Assembly: GCA_002749535.1 (NCBI GenBank)
Contig: MZZL01000065.1
Span: forward strand, 62,001 to 126,000
DNA length: 64,000 nucleotides
Origin: Apophysomyces variabilis
Lineage: Eukaryota > Mucoromycota > Mucoromycetes > Mucorales > Mucoraceae
Direction: 5' to 3'
A model generated the notes under the pieces. That model saw nothing but the letters and a program-made list of their open reading frames with translations, did no database searches and had not been told where the DNA came from. Below, piece by piece: positions 1-13,400 of the stretch (its first letter is position 1; every line of letters starts with the position of its first letter). Made by a program: the position numbers and the translations under genes.

Positions 1-1366
1 AACATACGAGATCAGGATTGATTCGACACATGTGGAGAGTAGACCAGAAGACCGCTGCCGGGTGGATACGGATCATCCACATAATACGAGTCATTGAAGA
101 ATATCATCCTCCTATCACTAGATGCCGCTGTTCTGCTAGTTTGAGTCGCTGATGACCCGATGGAACAAACGTTTGAACCAATCCAGTTGGTGCATAAAAG
201 CGGTGTGCGGTTCATGGCTTTGTTCCTGAGCAATTCCAACATGGTCCATGATTACGAGTAGTTAGATGTAGTAGGAAAGGGACATGCAGGAGCTGCTATC
301 AAAGTACGAGTATGTGAGCAATAAAACGTCAATTATAAGAGAATCGGTGACAATAGCACTCGAAAGATCAGAAAGGAGAATTGGGGGAGACCTTTTTCTT
401 AGATTGATTCAAGAGAAACGCGTACCCCTATCCCGACACCGGAGACAGCGGGCAATGGTACGTCCATAATGCCGGTGATAGACGCATTTGCAAAATGCAG
501 GCCATGCTGCAATCGTGATGGGATACGCGGAACATAGCGAAAACAGGTTTGGGGAGGGAATAAAAATTCTCGGTATCCACAGCACTACAAAGAGTATCTG
601 CACTGCTATGAAAAAATAGCAAAAAATAGTGGAAGAGAAGCAAGCGGGCTATAGTGTGATCGTCGCACTACGCAATGTTAAACGCGGGAAGTTTGAGGAA
701 GGATAAGTGTTGGTTACGCCGAGCCAAGTCGTGTACGCATTTTTCAACGCAAAGTGTGCATGCTGTTCCAGGATGAAGGAAGGCTCTGCTATGGTAAATC
801 GTAAACAACTTCCGTTTGCAGTATTATTATTGCCTGGACAACGTAATATGTTCAATCAAGTCAACCGAGGATACAAAGGAGTGTCATGCCGGGCGACAAC
901 CTGACGACTGAATGTATCTGTCTTGAAACAAGTCAATCACTATTCAATGGTCAGAAACAGAAAACCAACTATGTCACAATAGCATGGATAGATAGTTGAT
1001 TTGTTTAGAGCGCTCCTAGAATGTGCGGACGAGATAAGCCAAGTGAGACACGTTTTAAAAATGTTTATCGAGAGAAAGAAAAGCTTTAGACGGGTTCTTG
1101 CCAGTTATCCTCTCCCGTTCCGTTATTATATGAATCCGCAAATTTCTATTAAATAGCCTCGCAAAATATTGTTTTAAGACAGAAAGAGCCTTTGCTATCC
1201 ATGTCGATGCATTTTTGTTACCCAGTCGTAGTAGGGAGCGAAAGTCATCCATCAGCCAATGAAAGTACACGCTTTCCATCAAACTCAGAAGTGCTACCTA
1301 AAAAGAGTTTTCTACTTATTTTAACCTCTTTGTTAAAGTTATTTCTTCTGCTTTTCTTTTTTTGTG
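1..1366. other. Spacer with no recognised gene
   Basis: No open frame here has recognisable domains, splice structure or family motifs. A short minus-strand frame near 12-242 is serine/tyrosine-rich and could be the tail of a gene lying off the left edge, but nothing confirms it. The last ~50 bases before EDC3 are pyrimidine-rich, as expected of a fungal promoter/5' leader. Confidence 0.4.
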
Positions 1367-3425
1367 ATGGCGGATGCGTTTTTGGGACTCTATGTTTCTG
1401 TCGCATTACACTCCGGTGTTAAAGTCGATGGCACCGTTGCTCATATTGAACCAGACACCCAGCAGATGACATTGAAAGATGGTACGCACTTTGTTGTTTT
1501 AAAACAATCTTGCGATTTTGCCCCCGTTATGTTTTTACCATTGGAGTTAAAAAAGGAAAATACATTCGTCAGTGAACCTACTTTTTCCTGGACAGTCACC
1601 ACACCACACACCTGTCTACGGCGTCTTAGGAAGCGACATAAAGAATCTAAGGGTCATTCAGTCCGCTCCACGAAACTTCTCTTCTGCTGAGCCAATACAG
1701 CAGCAACCACCTGCAGCAGCCTTTAAGGCAAAACTATCGTCGGATTTAAATGCGCGAGATGATGCTCCACCCTCTGCTCGAAAACATAACGATCGAGCCT
1801 CTTCTGACCAAGAACAAAGTCATTCACGAAGAAACGGAAAGGTAATATCTAGGGGAAAGGGAGAGAAAACACATGGTGATAGTAAGCTGTCAGATGGATT
1901 AACTTCCAAATTAGCTGCATGGGCCAGTGAAATCTGCATCGTATACAAGTATGTCCTTAAAATGTTTAATTGCTTTGAATCAAGTTAAATGTGTGTTGCC
2001 GCCCAAAACATAGCACGGCGGGTAAAAAACAATCCTCGCAAAGCGAAAGAAAATGGCTGGGCAGACGAGGATGTGGATGGCTTTAAAGGCGAAGATTTTG
2101 ATTTCCAGGCCAATCTGAACATGTTTGACAAGGCAAAAGTGTTTGCAGAAATCCGGGTACGTCTGCAGCCTCGCAGGACGGTTATCCATTGATGATACTT
2201 GGACAGGAATCAGATGACACGGAAGCGGAAACGCTATTAGTTACCTTGAACCGACTCCCACGGAAACAAGAGCAACCAAAGAAGGTGAACCTGCTGCCAT
2301 CGGAAATGGTACTTGATACTGCAGCTACATCGTTACGAGAAAGTGAAGAGGAATCGAGTGGCAACGAAAGCGATAACGAGTCTTCAACACCTGCTCAGTT
2401 TATGGTTAAAAGGAGAGCAAAATCAGGAAAGAGAGCAGCGTCAAAGATTGTCGCAAAAGTTGGACAGATCACATGCCCAACAGTTTCTCCGTTACAGATG
2501 GCTCACGCGGAGCATGAATGCAGTACGTTATAGAGTGTCAATGAATATATGCAGGGAATTAATGAAATGGATAGCAAAAGTCATGAAGTTCTCTGAGGAG
2601 CAACTGATAGAAAATGGGGGTCGCGGATCGTGTATGCTAGCCTTACAGGCTATTGGTGAGTCGTGAAAGCTTCTGAGATAGCAGGGTTCTCATGCAATAA
2701 TAGGTGGAGCGCAACGAATGCAATCCGGAAGAATACCTACCATTGCTGTATTGGCCGGTAACAATGTGATAGGTGCGTTTGGGTTATCAGCAGCACGCCA
2801 TTTGATCAATCATGGATGTCGTGTTGTGGTTTGTGTGGCTGGCTCACGGTCTGCACTGCGTGAAATTGTCGCAAGCCAACAATCTATGGTGGGCCGGATA
2901 GGTGGCATTCTCGTAAGCAGTATTAGAGGTAACGAAATCGGCAGCTTTAACGTGGAAAGTTGCTAAGGCAGAGGATAGAATTAAATCGGTATCCAACGGA
3001 TTTGGTGATCGATGCGATGGTAGGATCCCAAGAAAAGCTAGTGGACTTACAGGAAGAACAACCCACGTATCGAATGTTGTGTAATATGATTGGCTGGGCC
3101 AATGGACAGAATGCTCCAGTGATGAGCATTGATTTCCCTAGCGGTATAGATGGAAACACAGGTATGACACGAAGGATGTCAAATCCAAAAAAAGGGCTAA
3201 ACAAAAATAACAGGCGAAACTGATAAATCAATTCCGTTCATTCGCCCTCGGTGGACGGTCTGTATGGGTGCACCCAAACTTGGATGCCTTTCAAAAGAGG
3301 TTACAGGAGAGCTATATATGACAGATCTGGGCATACCTAGGGCTTGCTGGAAGAAAGCAGGCGTGAAAGGATGGACTGCACCTTGGGGTGCAGATTTTTT
3401 GATCGCTTTAGAGTATGCATCATGA
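1367..3425 (+). CDS. EDC3: Enhancer of mRNA decapping 3 (Edc3), 8 exons
   Basis: Edc3 is a cytoplasmic P-body scaffold that stimulates Dcp1/Dcp2 decapping and binds the helicase Dhh1. Exons: 1367-1481, 1573-1881, 2014-2156, 2207-2522, 2581-2655, 2704-2912, 2972-3161, 3214-3425; all introns are GT-AG and the frame closes at 522 aa (human Edc3 is 508). Residues 1-75 form the Lsm-like domain (starts MADAFLGLYVSV). The FDF motif lies at 168-189 (EDFDF then MFDKAKVFAEI) and is the expected Dhh1-binding segment. The C-terminal YjeF_N Rossmann-like domain runs from about 296 (SEEQLIENGGRG, IPTIAVLAGNN, DLVIDAMVGS, IDFPSGIDG) to the usual ending WGADFLIALEY. Unspliced, the gene looks like seven broken frames, but every break is removed by a plausible intron. 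The 2523-2580 intron has a weak AAAAG acceptor and the 132-nt intron 1882-2013 is the least certain boundary. Confidence 0.88.
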
Positions 3426-3842
3426 AAGGTAAAGCACTACCAGTTCGCTCTTTTCTCGGAATAAAGCGTCCTGCTTTGACTAATTTAATTACACCACCTT
3501 ACTCTAAGTGCTTGGTCTTTTGGGAGTGCCTAACGAAAAAAAAAAAAAAGTTCACGCATCTTATGGAAAGACAACCACATCTGGGATGGAGCGGCTGATT
3601 CCAACAGTTCGATAAGGCATGATTATTACACCGGTTATTTCAAACATAAATTACATTGTGCTGAATCCTTAGCGGTTGATAGACGCGAGATAGATTATAG
3701 GGTGGCAAAATGATTCTCTTTATTACATGATTCAACAACGAGCTCCCAAATGGTTCTGGCACCTATGTCCAGAATCTTGGTAACACCGTCAGAATTGATT
3801 CACGCGTTATCGAAACCATGCTTGTGTAAGAAAAAATAGGCT
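3426..3842. other. Convergent 3' spacer between EDC3 and RPL10A
   Basis: This 417-bp gap between convergent genes contains a 12-A run near 3537-3548 and no coding signal. It presumably holds both 3' UTRs. Confidence 0.5.
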
Positions 3843-4636
3843 TTAGAACAAGCGCTGGGGCTTGCCCATGGTGGACTTCAAGTACAAGGACTTGACGTTC
3901 TGCCAGTTCTTCTTCAACAAGGAAACCAAGAAGTTGATAGACAACATGATGTTGGCAACCAACTCATCCTCAGTCATGTTGACGTGACCAACGGCAACAC
4001 CCAAGCAAAGAACCTTCTTCAACTGGAACTTGATGGTAGCACGGATTTCGTTGGCCTTGTCAACCAAGCTGTCGCTGTGGGAGATGGGAGTAGGGAACTT
4101 GCCGACCTTGTGGAGACCAGGACCCAAAAGACGGGGGATCTGCTTGATCAAAGCTTCGGAAGCAACGAAAGCGTCGTACTTCTTAGCAAGCTTCTTGATG
4201 AGCTTCTTGTTCTTGTTGAGCTTCTTCAAGTCATCAACAGACTGGAACTCCATACCACAAGCCTTGGCCTGGTCACAGTGGAAAGCATCACCAAGAACAC
4301 AGACGGAAAGGTTGGGACGGGGAATGTTGGGAAGCCTGAAAAAAGAACAAGGCAACGTTGAGTACACTAGCCTTTCTCCCAATAATCTTTTATATTTTGA
4401 ATACTTTACTTGATGGTACCCGAGAAACGCTTGTCACGCTGGGGATCGTAGTTCTTCAAACCGATTTGGAGTTCGATGGTCTCGGTGAAGTTACGCTTCT
4501 TCTCCTCGGAGCCGGCCTTGATGGCACGGATGGTTTCTCTGACGGCGGAACCGCTAACCTTGCTGTAGATCGAAAGAACCAAGTTCAGATGAATGGTATC
4601 CACATCGTTTGGATGGATGAATCTACGTTACCTCAT
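3843..4636 (-). CDS. RPL10A: 60S ribosomal protein uL1 (L10a), 3 exons
   Basis: uL1 forms the L1 stalk of the 60S subunit at the E site. Exons on the minus strand are 4636-4632 (only ATGAG), 4562-4410 and 4335-3843; introns are 4563-4631 (69 nt) and 4336-4409 (74 nt), both GT-AG. The product is 216 aa, matching the eukaryotic family (217). Diagnostic stretches are [22 protein letters not shown], the uL1 signature area [17 protein letters not shown], and the C-terminal [10 protein letters not shown]. An intron immediately after the first five coding bases is typical of fungal ribosomal protein genes, where first introns often affect expression. Long antisense frames over this gene are shadows. 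Confidence 0.97.
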
Positions 4637-6939
4637 GATGGATGGATGAAAGGGAAGGAAAATTGGATTCGGCAAGTCTGGATTCTTTTCATCAGACGAC
4701 ACGGTTAGTCGGAGCTATGCTGAGTTTCTTTCAATTCAAGACCTGCCTAATATGGAAGATACATTTCCCCTTTCATGAAGCATCAAAAAAAACCGCCAAA
4801 TTTCATTTCATTCAATTGCTTGCTATATGCCAATAAAAACAATGTAGGGAATCTATATATCAATGTATGAACTGTACAGTTGAAGTTTATGTATACAGGC
4901 ATTGCTATGGCATAAGTGGAACTCAAGTGTGTCTATACTATGTACACAGACCAAGATGAAGTATGGATTTGAATTTATGGAAGGACATATGCGTATAAAA
5001 ACTCCCACATCGTTTCATAAGGAGAATTACAATAAAGTATACTGTTCTTTTCTCCTTCACTGCTTCCGAAGGCCGGAAGGAAGGTACCAACGCCATTTAT
5101 AGCTATAAGAGGTGGACATCCGGTATGGGCTATGTGCTGGTCGCAGACAGTCGATATCTGGAGAAGGAATGACGGACAGCACCAAGAGCCTTTGATCAAA
5201 ATCACTAAAGATAATATCGAAACCCTTGGCGACAAAAGCCGTATATTAATTTCATCTTGCATCGCATCCTTTCAGTGACACATTTACAGCACGAACTATT
5301 GGGGGAGATGAAAATGTCTGTTGTAGAAATGACGCTGCGTAGCTGGATCCGCCAAGTACTGTATATGAAATGGTACAGCTCTACAGTATCCCGGTTATAG
5401 CTAAAATGAAACCTTGCCTTTTAGCATTTGGTAATTAAATGCAATTGCTTCTCATAATGGTGGTCACTATCTTAAGTTATCATGCAATTCTAGCATCTAT
5501 CTTTGCAAATGATCCACAACTTGTAAGAAAAAAGCAACGACTTGAGACAGGTGTCACGAGAAACATATCCTATTTTGCCTTTTTTAATGGAAGAAACTCC
5601 ATATTGGAGATATTATAAATGGTCGGAAGTGTAAAACTGCAAGCGAAAGAAAAAAATGGGAGGCGGCATAGTATGGATACACACACTGCACAGCATTTTG
5701 CGGCTATTGGTCTTTATGGTCACGGAACCATTTGGTACTCTTATCCTCGAGATGCTGAACATCGATTTGGGGTTCCAGATCAGCCTTGACCTACAGAATG
5801 TTTTGAATACGCCGAAGAAATCCGAATCCTGATAAAGTAAGACAGCTTACACAGGCTTCGCTTTCAGAAGCAAGTTTCTCATTCCATAACGGAGCCGATG
5901 TCATAATACTGTCTTCATCTTCTACGACCTCGTCCTTCTTAATGGCTACAAGTATCCATATTAATAAACTTGCCTTTTTCCTCCTGTGTTCTACTTACTC
6001 TCTTCCTTCTTTATCTTAACTTCTTTTTCAATGCTACAACGCTGCTATGAATAACTGGATGTTCTTTTTTCTATAAGAAGCTCGAATAATTGCTTACCGA
6101 CTATAAAATGGGCGACACTGGATGATGACTGGACGGAGATAACGAGTTGTTCTCACTGGAAGCATGGTTGTTTTGTTGAAAACAAAAAAGTCAGAAACGA
6201 AAAGAATATGTTTCAGTTAATAATTTAGGCTTTCCTATGCCGTCTCAGGTTTCATTTATCGAACACAACGTCACCCGACCAACGGCATAAAGCAATTTCT
6301 GTTACGTAACAAGCTGGGTATTCCCGCTGAATTACACTTCCTTTTAAACCGCAGTGCTGACCTCTCCCAATAGAACTAGCATCCTCTATTCTCTTCAATC
6401 CTTTTACTTTTGTCATAACAAATAGAACACATTTTCACTCCCAACAATTTGTTAGGACCTCTGTCTTGCACTGTATACAACTACATCGAGTCATCGCAGC
6501 AACGTGGTGTCTCGGGTGCTTCAAAGCCGCAGCATGATAGTGATAAACAACGCGTCTTGTTCTGATATTAATAACTACGTAACATATCAATAGTGTTATT
6601 AATCGATATTTCCTCAAGCAGCAATTTAATGCTGCATTATAACTTTATTGCTCGAAGTGAAGGGATATGGATAGGAATACATCGTCTCCCTCAGCCTATT
6701 GGAGCTGGAATGACATCAGCCTATCATTTCATTTTTTTATCATTTTTTTTAGGGTTAGTGGAAGCGGGAAAGAAAGGTTTAACAACAGATATAGAGGGCG
6801 TTGCAAAGTATACAATGCAAAAACGAGTGGAAATAGTATATATCAAAAAAAAAAGAAGTTAAAAAGATCTGCTCTTTAGCAGAGCTACCGTTACACGAAA
6901 TCCGATGTGCCATTTGTACTTTTTTTTTCTTTTCTCTGA
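4637..6939. other. 2.3 kb spacer, no supported gene
   Basis: The left end should hold the RPL10A promoter (minus strand). The rest shows only short frames interrupted by stops. Short coding-like stretches near 5110-5260 (minus) and 5640-5790 (plus) lack splice context or recognisable motifs. Long T and A runs occur at 6735-6750 and 6919-6928. I see no RNA gene or complete element. Confidence 0.4.
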
Positions 6940-8179
<1,240 letters not shown>

Positions 8180-9114
8180 CGTTTATGAAATAGGTAGGGA
8201 TGAGAGAGAAAAGCAAAGTTCACTTTTTCACAAGTTTTAGAGGGTAAGAAGAAAAGAGAGAAAAAGAGAAAGATGAGGTTTTGAGGATGGGCGAATCGTA
8301 GGAGTTTCGGACAATCCAGACAGAGCACAGCAAAAGACTAAAAACGAAGTAAAAATATAGGTTAATGTAAGGGGAAAAGAGAGCCCGACCAGTCGGAAAG
8401 GAGGAAAAAAAAGGAAAAGGAAGAACCAAAAGGCGTTCGTGTATGGTAAAAAGGTTGGAAGTAAAGACCCCTTACGTCACCCGCTTCAATCAAAGTCTTG
8501 ATATGATTGGTCACTCTCATTCACCACCAAAAGGCTGCTTGAACCATGCCTCTTCTCTACTTCGCCCACACATCTCCGTATTTCGATTAACGAATTCACT
8601 TTGCTTACAACAACGCAGAAGAAAACCACAAGCGAACTAGGCTTTCTGCTACTCTAGCATCTGCTGACGCGTTAATGGTCGCTCAAACCTTAAGTGAGGA
8701 ATTTTTGGAGAACTGTTCAGGCATACTGTACGCTTTCTCTTGATTTTCCATTAACAAACGTAACACGCTCTATGACTGTGCATCACTCCCCGTTATTTGA
8801 TAGGATAGTATATAACGGCTCCTATTAGAACAGCAAGCAACTCGAATAAAGCATTATATCGCTATCTTCTTACATAGCTGCTATTATTCCTTTTTCCTGT
8901 CATATTATACATACTAGTCTTAGAACCGACCTTCCGTAATATACCAATTCCAATGAGTTCAGTTTAAGGGCACAGATTCAGTTAGTTTTCTTGACTTGAA
9001 GCTGAAACAGTAGCATTGCGGCTATTGAATCTATTTGTTAGTATTGTTTTCAAAAATCAGATTCCTCGATCATACATCTTTCTGTCGTCGGCTTGAACGT
9101 ATAGACAGGACACG
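8180..9114. other. Promoter-side spacer
   Basis: This 935-bp region upstream of the PP2A gene (minus) and the F-box remnant (plus) is purine-rich at 8220-8430 on the plus strand, hence a CT-rich leader for PP2A. No gene was recognised. Confidence 0.4.
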
Positions 9115-10644
9115 ATGGAAGCGTTACCACCTGAAATAATGAAATACATCGCCGAATACTTCTTTCGCAAAGCATTAGCAACAGTAGCTCGCGTTTGCCG
9201 CTCATGGAATGCCATGCTGACTCTGGAATTGTACAGAACCATTGATAACTTGGTAGAGCTAATTTATTTCGTCAAGTGCCTTTAACAGTCCACTCCACGA
9301 AAGCAACTCGGTCATTTTGTACGTTCTGTAACCTTAGATCCTTGTATAAATCAACACACTCTTCCTTTTCTTTCGGTTTTCTGTTCGTTTGTTATCGAAT
9401 TAGATGGAAAATGCCCTATGCATCAAACGTGCTGTCCTATGTGCGCGAATGGAGATATTTATCTCGGTTATCCGTCAGCCTTCATGAATTGTCTCCTCCA
9501 CTACTGTCAGCGTACTTTCCGAAATCCATGCTTACCGAGTTATCCGTCAGCGAACAAAACTATGACGAATGGACCCATCTGCTAGCACCACTACCTTGCA
9601 TCGAAGTATTATCGATGGGGGATAAATCAATATATAGAGGCGAAATATCTCCAAGCGATTGCCAAATTTCTTTTTGCAGTCTTGAGAAAATTCACACGTA
9701 TCTTCCCCATCTTCGCTCCTTTTGTATCAATCCTTATAATGCGTTTGGTGAACTGCCAAAGTCTATAACACTATGTGACGCTGTACGTGAATTGACATTC
9801 CATCCAAAGAACGACCATCATTGGGACGAATATTTCGCCCAAAAGTAATAACATCTGGAGAAATTGTCAATCAGCATAATATCTTTCGATTCTATAGATA
9901 TGACAGCTGAATTGGTTGCATTGGCCAAGAGTTGCAGATATCTTCCAGAGTTTGAATGTCGGAACAACAAAGAGACTGTATTTTTCTTGATGCACTTGCA
10001 AGCATTGGAGCCCATTTAAAGAACCTAGCGTTCCGTTCCTGGGATCAGCAGTGGGCGACACAGACAATGGACCACTTTAAGCAAACAGTAACATCGATCA
10101 GTATGCACTTAGCCTACGAATTTAACGAAAGATTGGCGTTGTTGACCATTGAACGGAGTTTATTCTTGAGACAATCCAAATTAGACTATAAATATGATAT
10201 TCATCTGGATCAGATTTTGAGCCAAGCGTAAAGCAAGAAAGATTTACATTGGGTGCAATAGCAGCCTGGATCCCCGACATAACCTCTATACGTTTTCCCT
10301 ATCAGGCGCAGATATTGAGGATCAAGTCTACGTGTATCTATCCATCTGTTGTCCTCGGCTTTCTCGTATTACATCCAATTATGATGTTGATCGTGACATT
10401 TATAGACCCTGCGTCATATGCTGCCAAAATCCCAGTCTTAAAAATCTCTGCGTTAGATTTTGGGAAATATATGTATAAGCTTGTAAAGATAGAGGATTCA
10501 GATGGCCTACAGCGAATCAGCAATGAATCGGGCAAAGTAGATCAGGAGGCGAAACCCAACGTGCGATGGATTATTGATAGTTCATGCTTTGACAGTCTTG
10601 AAGAATTACAAGCCTCAGGATTGTGTAAAAAGATCCCCTCATGA
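9115..10644 (+). pseudogene. Broken F-box/leucine-rich protein gene
   Basis: The frame opens with an F-box (residues 1-45: LPPEIMKYIAEYFFRKALATVARVCRSWNAML, split by conservative spacing), the Skp1-binding module of SCF ubiquitin ligases. An in-frame TAA at 9283-9285 interrupts it, and the same frame then resumes with STPRKQLGHFVRSVTLD, a typical post-F-box segment. A frame change follows before YRIRWKMPYASN near 9400. Two adjacent in-frame stops (TAATAA, about 9846-9851) separate HHWDEYFAQK from LEKLSISIISFDS, and further shifts occur near 9950 and 10235. The architecture (F-box then irregular leucine-rich helices, about 500 aa) matches the intact gene at 37.7-39.5 kb. A 36-nt intron could remove the first stop, but no intron repairs the TAATAA pair. 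I therefore call it decayed. Confidence 0.7.
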
Positions 10645-10940
10645 ACAACAATACTGGAGCATGAATGTGTGTACCCCATGAAGGTTACGACCATCCAATA
10701 TCGTCATGTAGCTTCGATGCAACTGGGATCTGCTTGATTGTCTGATCTCTATGTTCGCACTTGAATCACATCCTATCGCTTTCACCAACTGGAATAAAAT
10801 AAAGAGAACTAAGTTTCGCAATGATATTTTTCTTTGTATCAACCGATATGGCAGGAGCGTAAAAGACGGAGGAGATGAAAATGAGCATAGCCAGTTCACA
10901 TTGCTGCTATAGAGAGTGCTATGAATTATTCATCAGTCCG

Positions 10941-13269
10941 TTAGATTGAACCCGCACTATTTTTTTCTTTGATAAAATTCAGTCTACGAGACGCTCGGTG
11001 AACATCACTGTTTGGTGCATTCTGCAGTACACTGCGAATCTTTCAGATAACAAATGAATCATTAAGATATAGTTTCCTATCGGCTTTGATATACGTACTT
11101 GCTGATCAACTAGACGAATAGGAGACTCGAACGATGGTAAAACCATGGTTGAACGCTTTGATGTTTCAGGTATTCGGATTGATTCTTTGCAAAGCTTCGC
11201 TGAGTTAAGGACAATGTCCTTCAGGGTAACAAATATCTCAGATGAGGTCATTACAAGTCTCCTAGCATACCTGTAACAGGGACATGACTTCAAACGCAGA
11301 TACCAACACATCAAGATTATGGCGATCATGTGGTATATAAAATGTTCCCACTTCCTTCATCCGATATACACCATGAAATTTCAAGTCCATTGCATAAGCT
11401 CGGCATCGTACACCTATTCTGAGGTATTACAACTATGAATAGCAAGTTAAGACACAATTAACCATTGCAGATCAAACCGCAAACTTCAATGTTCTCATTG
11501 TCAGCTCCTGCTCTCGTCGCTTTATCAATACAATCTTTTAGACAATTAGCAACCTTAGCAAAATCATTGCTGGAGGTAGATCGTGGCGCCTTGCACTCCA
11601 CAAGAAGTAAAAGCTGGCTCTTGTCACCGTCGAGTGTATGTATGCTAAAATCACCTTTTTTGCCTTCTGAATCCGGCTCAAACGCCTGCTTTCTCTCCCG
11701 GGAAGCGCGAATCACACCATTTGCCCTGCTAATTTAAATTAATCGCTTGGTTTTCTTTGTCAAAAATGGCAGAATTATTACCCTTCACCATATATAAGCC
11801 TAGAATTCGGGAAAAATGTCTTAAGTATAGGTAGTAATGCTTGCTGAACAAAAGTATCTTCGTTAAGGCACTCCACGAAAAAAGGGTCGCTGTACGCTTT
11901 CAACCTACGTTCAGATATTCAAAATCTTTAGTTTAGCATAGCTTGTTAGCCAAATATATTTGCATACAGACAGCTGGTCATATACGTCTTGATATAGGAT
12001 CGATGGTTCTTCTTGCTGTGCTAGTCGCCATTGTCTTAAAACAGCCTTTGCGTTGTCGTTGCCTTTGCGTGCAGCCTAAGATTCGAAAATAAGCTAGACT
12101 GCCAACAAAAAGCCTCTCATTTATCATTTATTTACCGAATTTAGCTTAACGCACCAATGAGCATCGTCTTCAGCTATTGATTTTAAGGAGCACTCTGTCT
12201 TAACTGCTTTGATAACCGTATCCCACGTAGATGGTTGGATGAAATGCCCGATTGGTGCTGTGTCGCTGATGAAAAATATGAAGTTTAACGCCCTGGGAAG
12301 AATTTAGGGTGTTGTCCTTAATTTAGCTGTAGACTTACAGTTGATCATAGACGGAGATCTCCTTCAACTGTTGGGATGCTCTCACAACTTTATCGCGATA
12401 TTCCAAGAATTCACTAGTAATGTCCACTTTGTCTATAATCCACTAGTACAGACCATAAAATAAGATTTCTACTTTCAAAAAGAAAACAAAACGTACCTTG
12501 ACAGCATTCGAAGGCAGTTTGTAGCTTTCCAATCCAGCGCCTACTAGATAATACAGTCTATGGGGACAGGCTTCGGCAACCTCGGAGATGTTAGAACTAG
12601 TTGAACTTTCTAGTTCAAACGTATCATCGCTCGAATCATCGTTTTGATCATGTTTTGTCTCTGGATCATCCGCCTTTAACAGTAGGAAATGAGGCCTTGA
12701 TGTGGTTGCACCACGTTTGTTATCATACCTTCGATCGAAATTTCTTAGGAGACCTCATATTCATATTTGGCGACCATCTTTTCTGCGGCACTATGATGCT
12801 AGTATTAGGTTTCAAGCTATAGAGGCTCCAGCGCAAAAACGTACGGTTTTCATTGGTTACATTTACTGTGTTTCCTGATACTACTGCAGTACCGCCATTG
12901 ATTGCAAACGTATTCTGAACGACAGCTTTTGATTCATCCGAAGTTCCTGTAGCAGTCTAAACGTAAATTTCATGTTAGAGATACTTAAAATGGAAACTAC
13001 AATAAATTAACCTCATCTAGAGCAGTGAGACAACTGACATATGCTTTGACCCAGCCTTCAAGGAAGGGGTCCTCGGACATCTCCTTCAAACATTTACGAT
13101 ATTTGTTACGAATCGATGCTTCTTTTTGTGGATTACGCTTGTCTTGTGTGTGGTATGCTTTAAACGAATCAAAGTCCCACTTCTTTGCAGGGGTCTCTTC
13201 AAAAAACTTCAGATTTGTATTCGCAGTTTGTGGTAGCTTCGATTCCATGGTGGTTTGCGGCATAACCAT
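10941..13269 (-). CDS. 585-aa protein of unknown function with PD-(D/E)XK-like motif, 11 exons
   Basis: Exons (minus): 13269-13012, 12956-12845, 12753-12497, 12442-12339, 12292-12136, 12075-11972, 11904-11782, 11725-11463, 11413-11271, 11236-11099, 11039-10941. The frame closes at 585 aa although no single exon is long. The C-terminal half carries GKKGDFSI, about 17 residues, then LLLLVECKAP: Asp397...Glu415-x-Lys417, the spacing of a PD-(D/E)XK nuclease core. Helical SNDFAKVANCLKDCIDK and the strand-like YAMDLKFHGVYRM follow, and the tail is basic (HRASRRLNFIKEK). I recall similar multi-copy hypothetical proteins in Mucorales, from memory only. Weak points are the donor GTCTGT (exon 6), the 34-nt intron 10 and the exon 2/3 junction. 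Function is unknown; DNA cleavage is only inferred from the motif. Related copies lie at 32.4-34.5 and 44.2-45.2 kb. Confidence 0.68.
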
Positions 13270-13400
13270 CCCATCCGTAACTTCCTAAAAAGTGGGATCC
13301 GAGTGACTGCTTTGGGGATTGTAGCACCATTCCACAGATTGATGCATTCAACACCCAGCTAAACCACGCCATTTACAACTACCTCCATTGGATTCATTGG

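Noticed and set aside
1367..3425. EDC3 as a pseudogene with about seven frame breaks
   Set aside because: Every break disappears when GT-AG introns of 48-132 nt are removed, giving a continuous 522-aa protein with all Edc3 domains.
3984..4413. Plus-strand frames of 125-127 codons
   Set aside because: They are antisense shadows of the highly biased RPL10A coding sequence.
5640..5790. Two overlapping coding-like plus-strand stretches
   Set aside because: Neither has splice signals, motifs or continuation.
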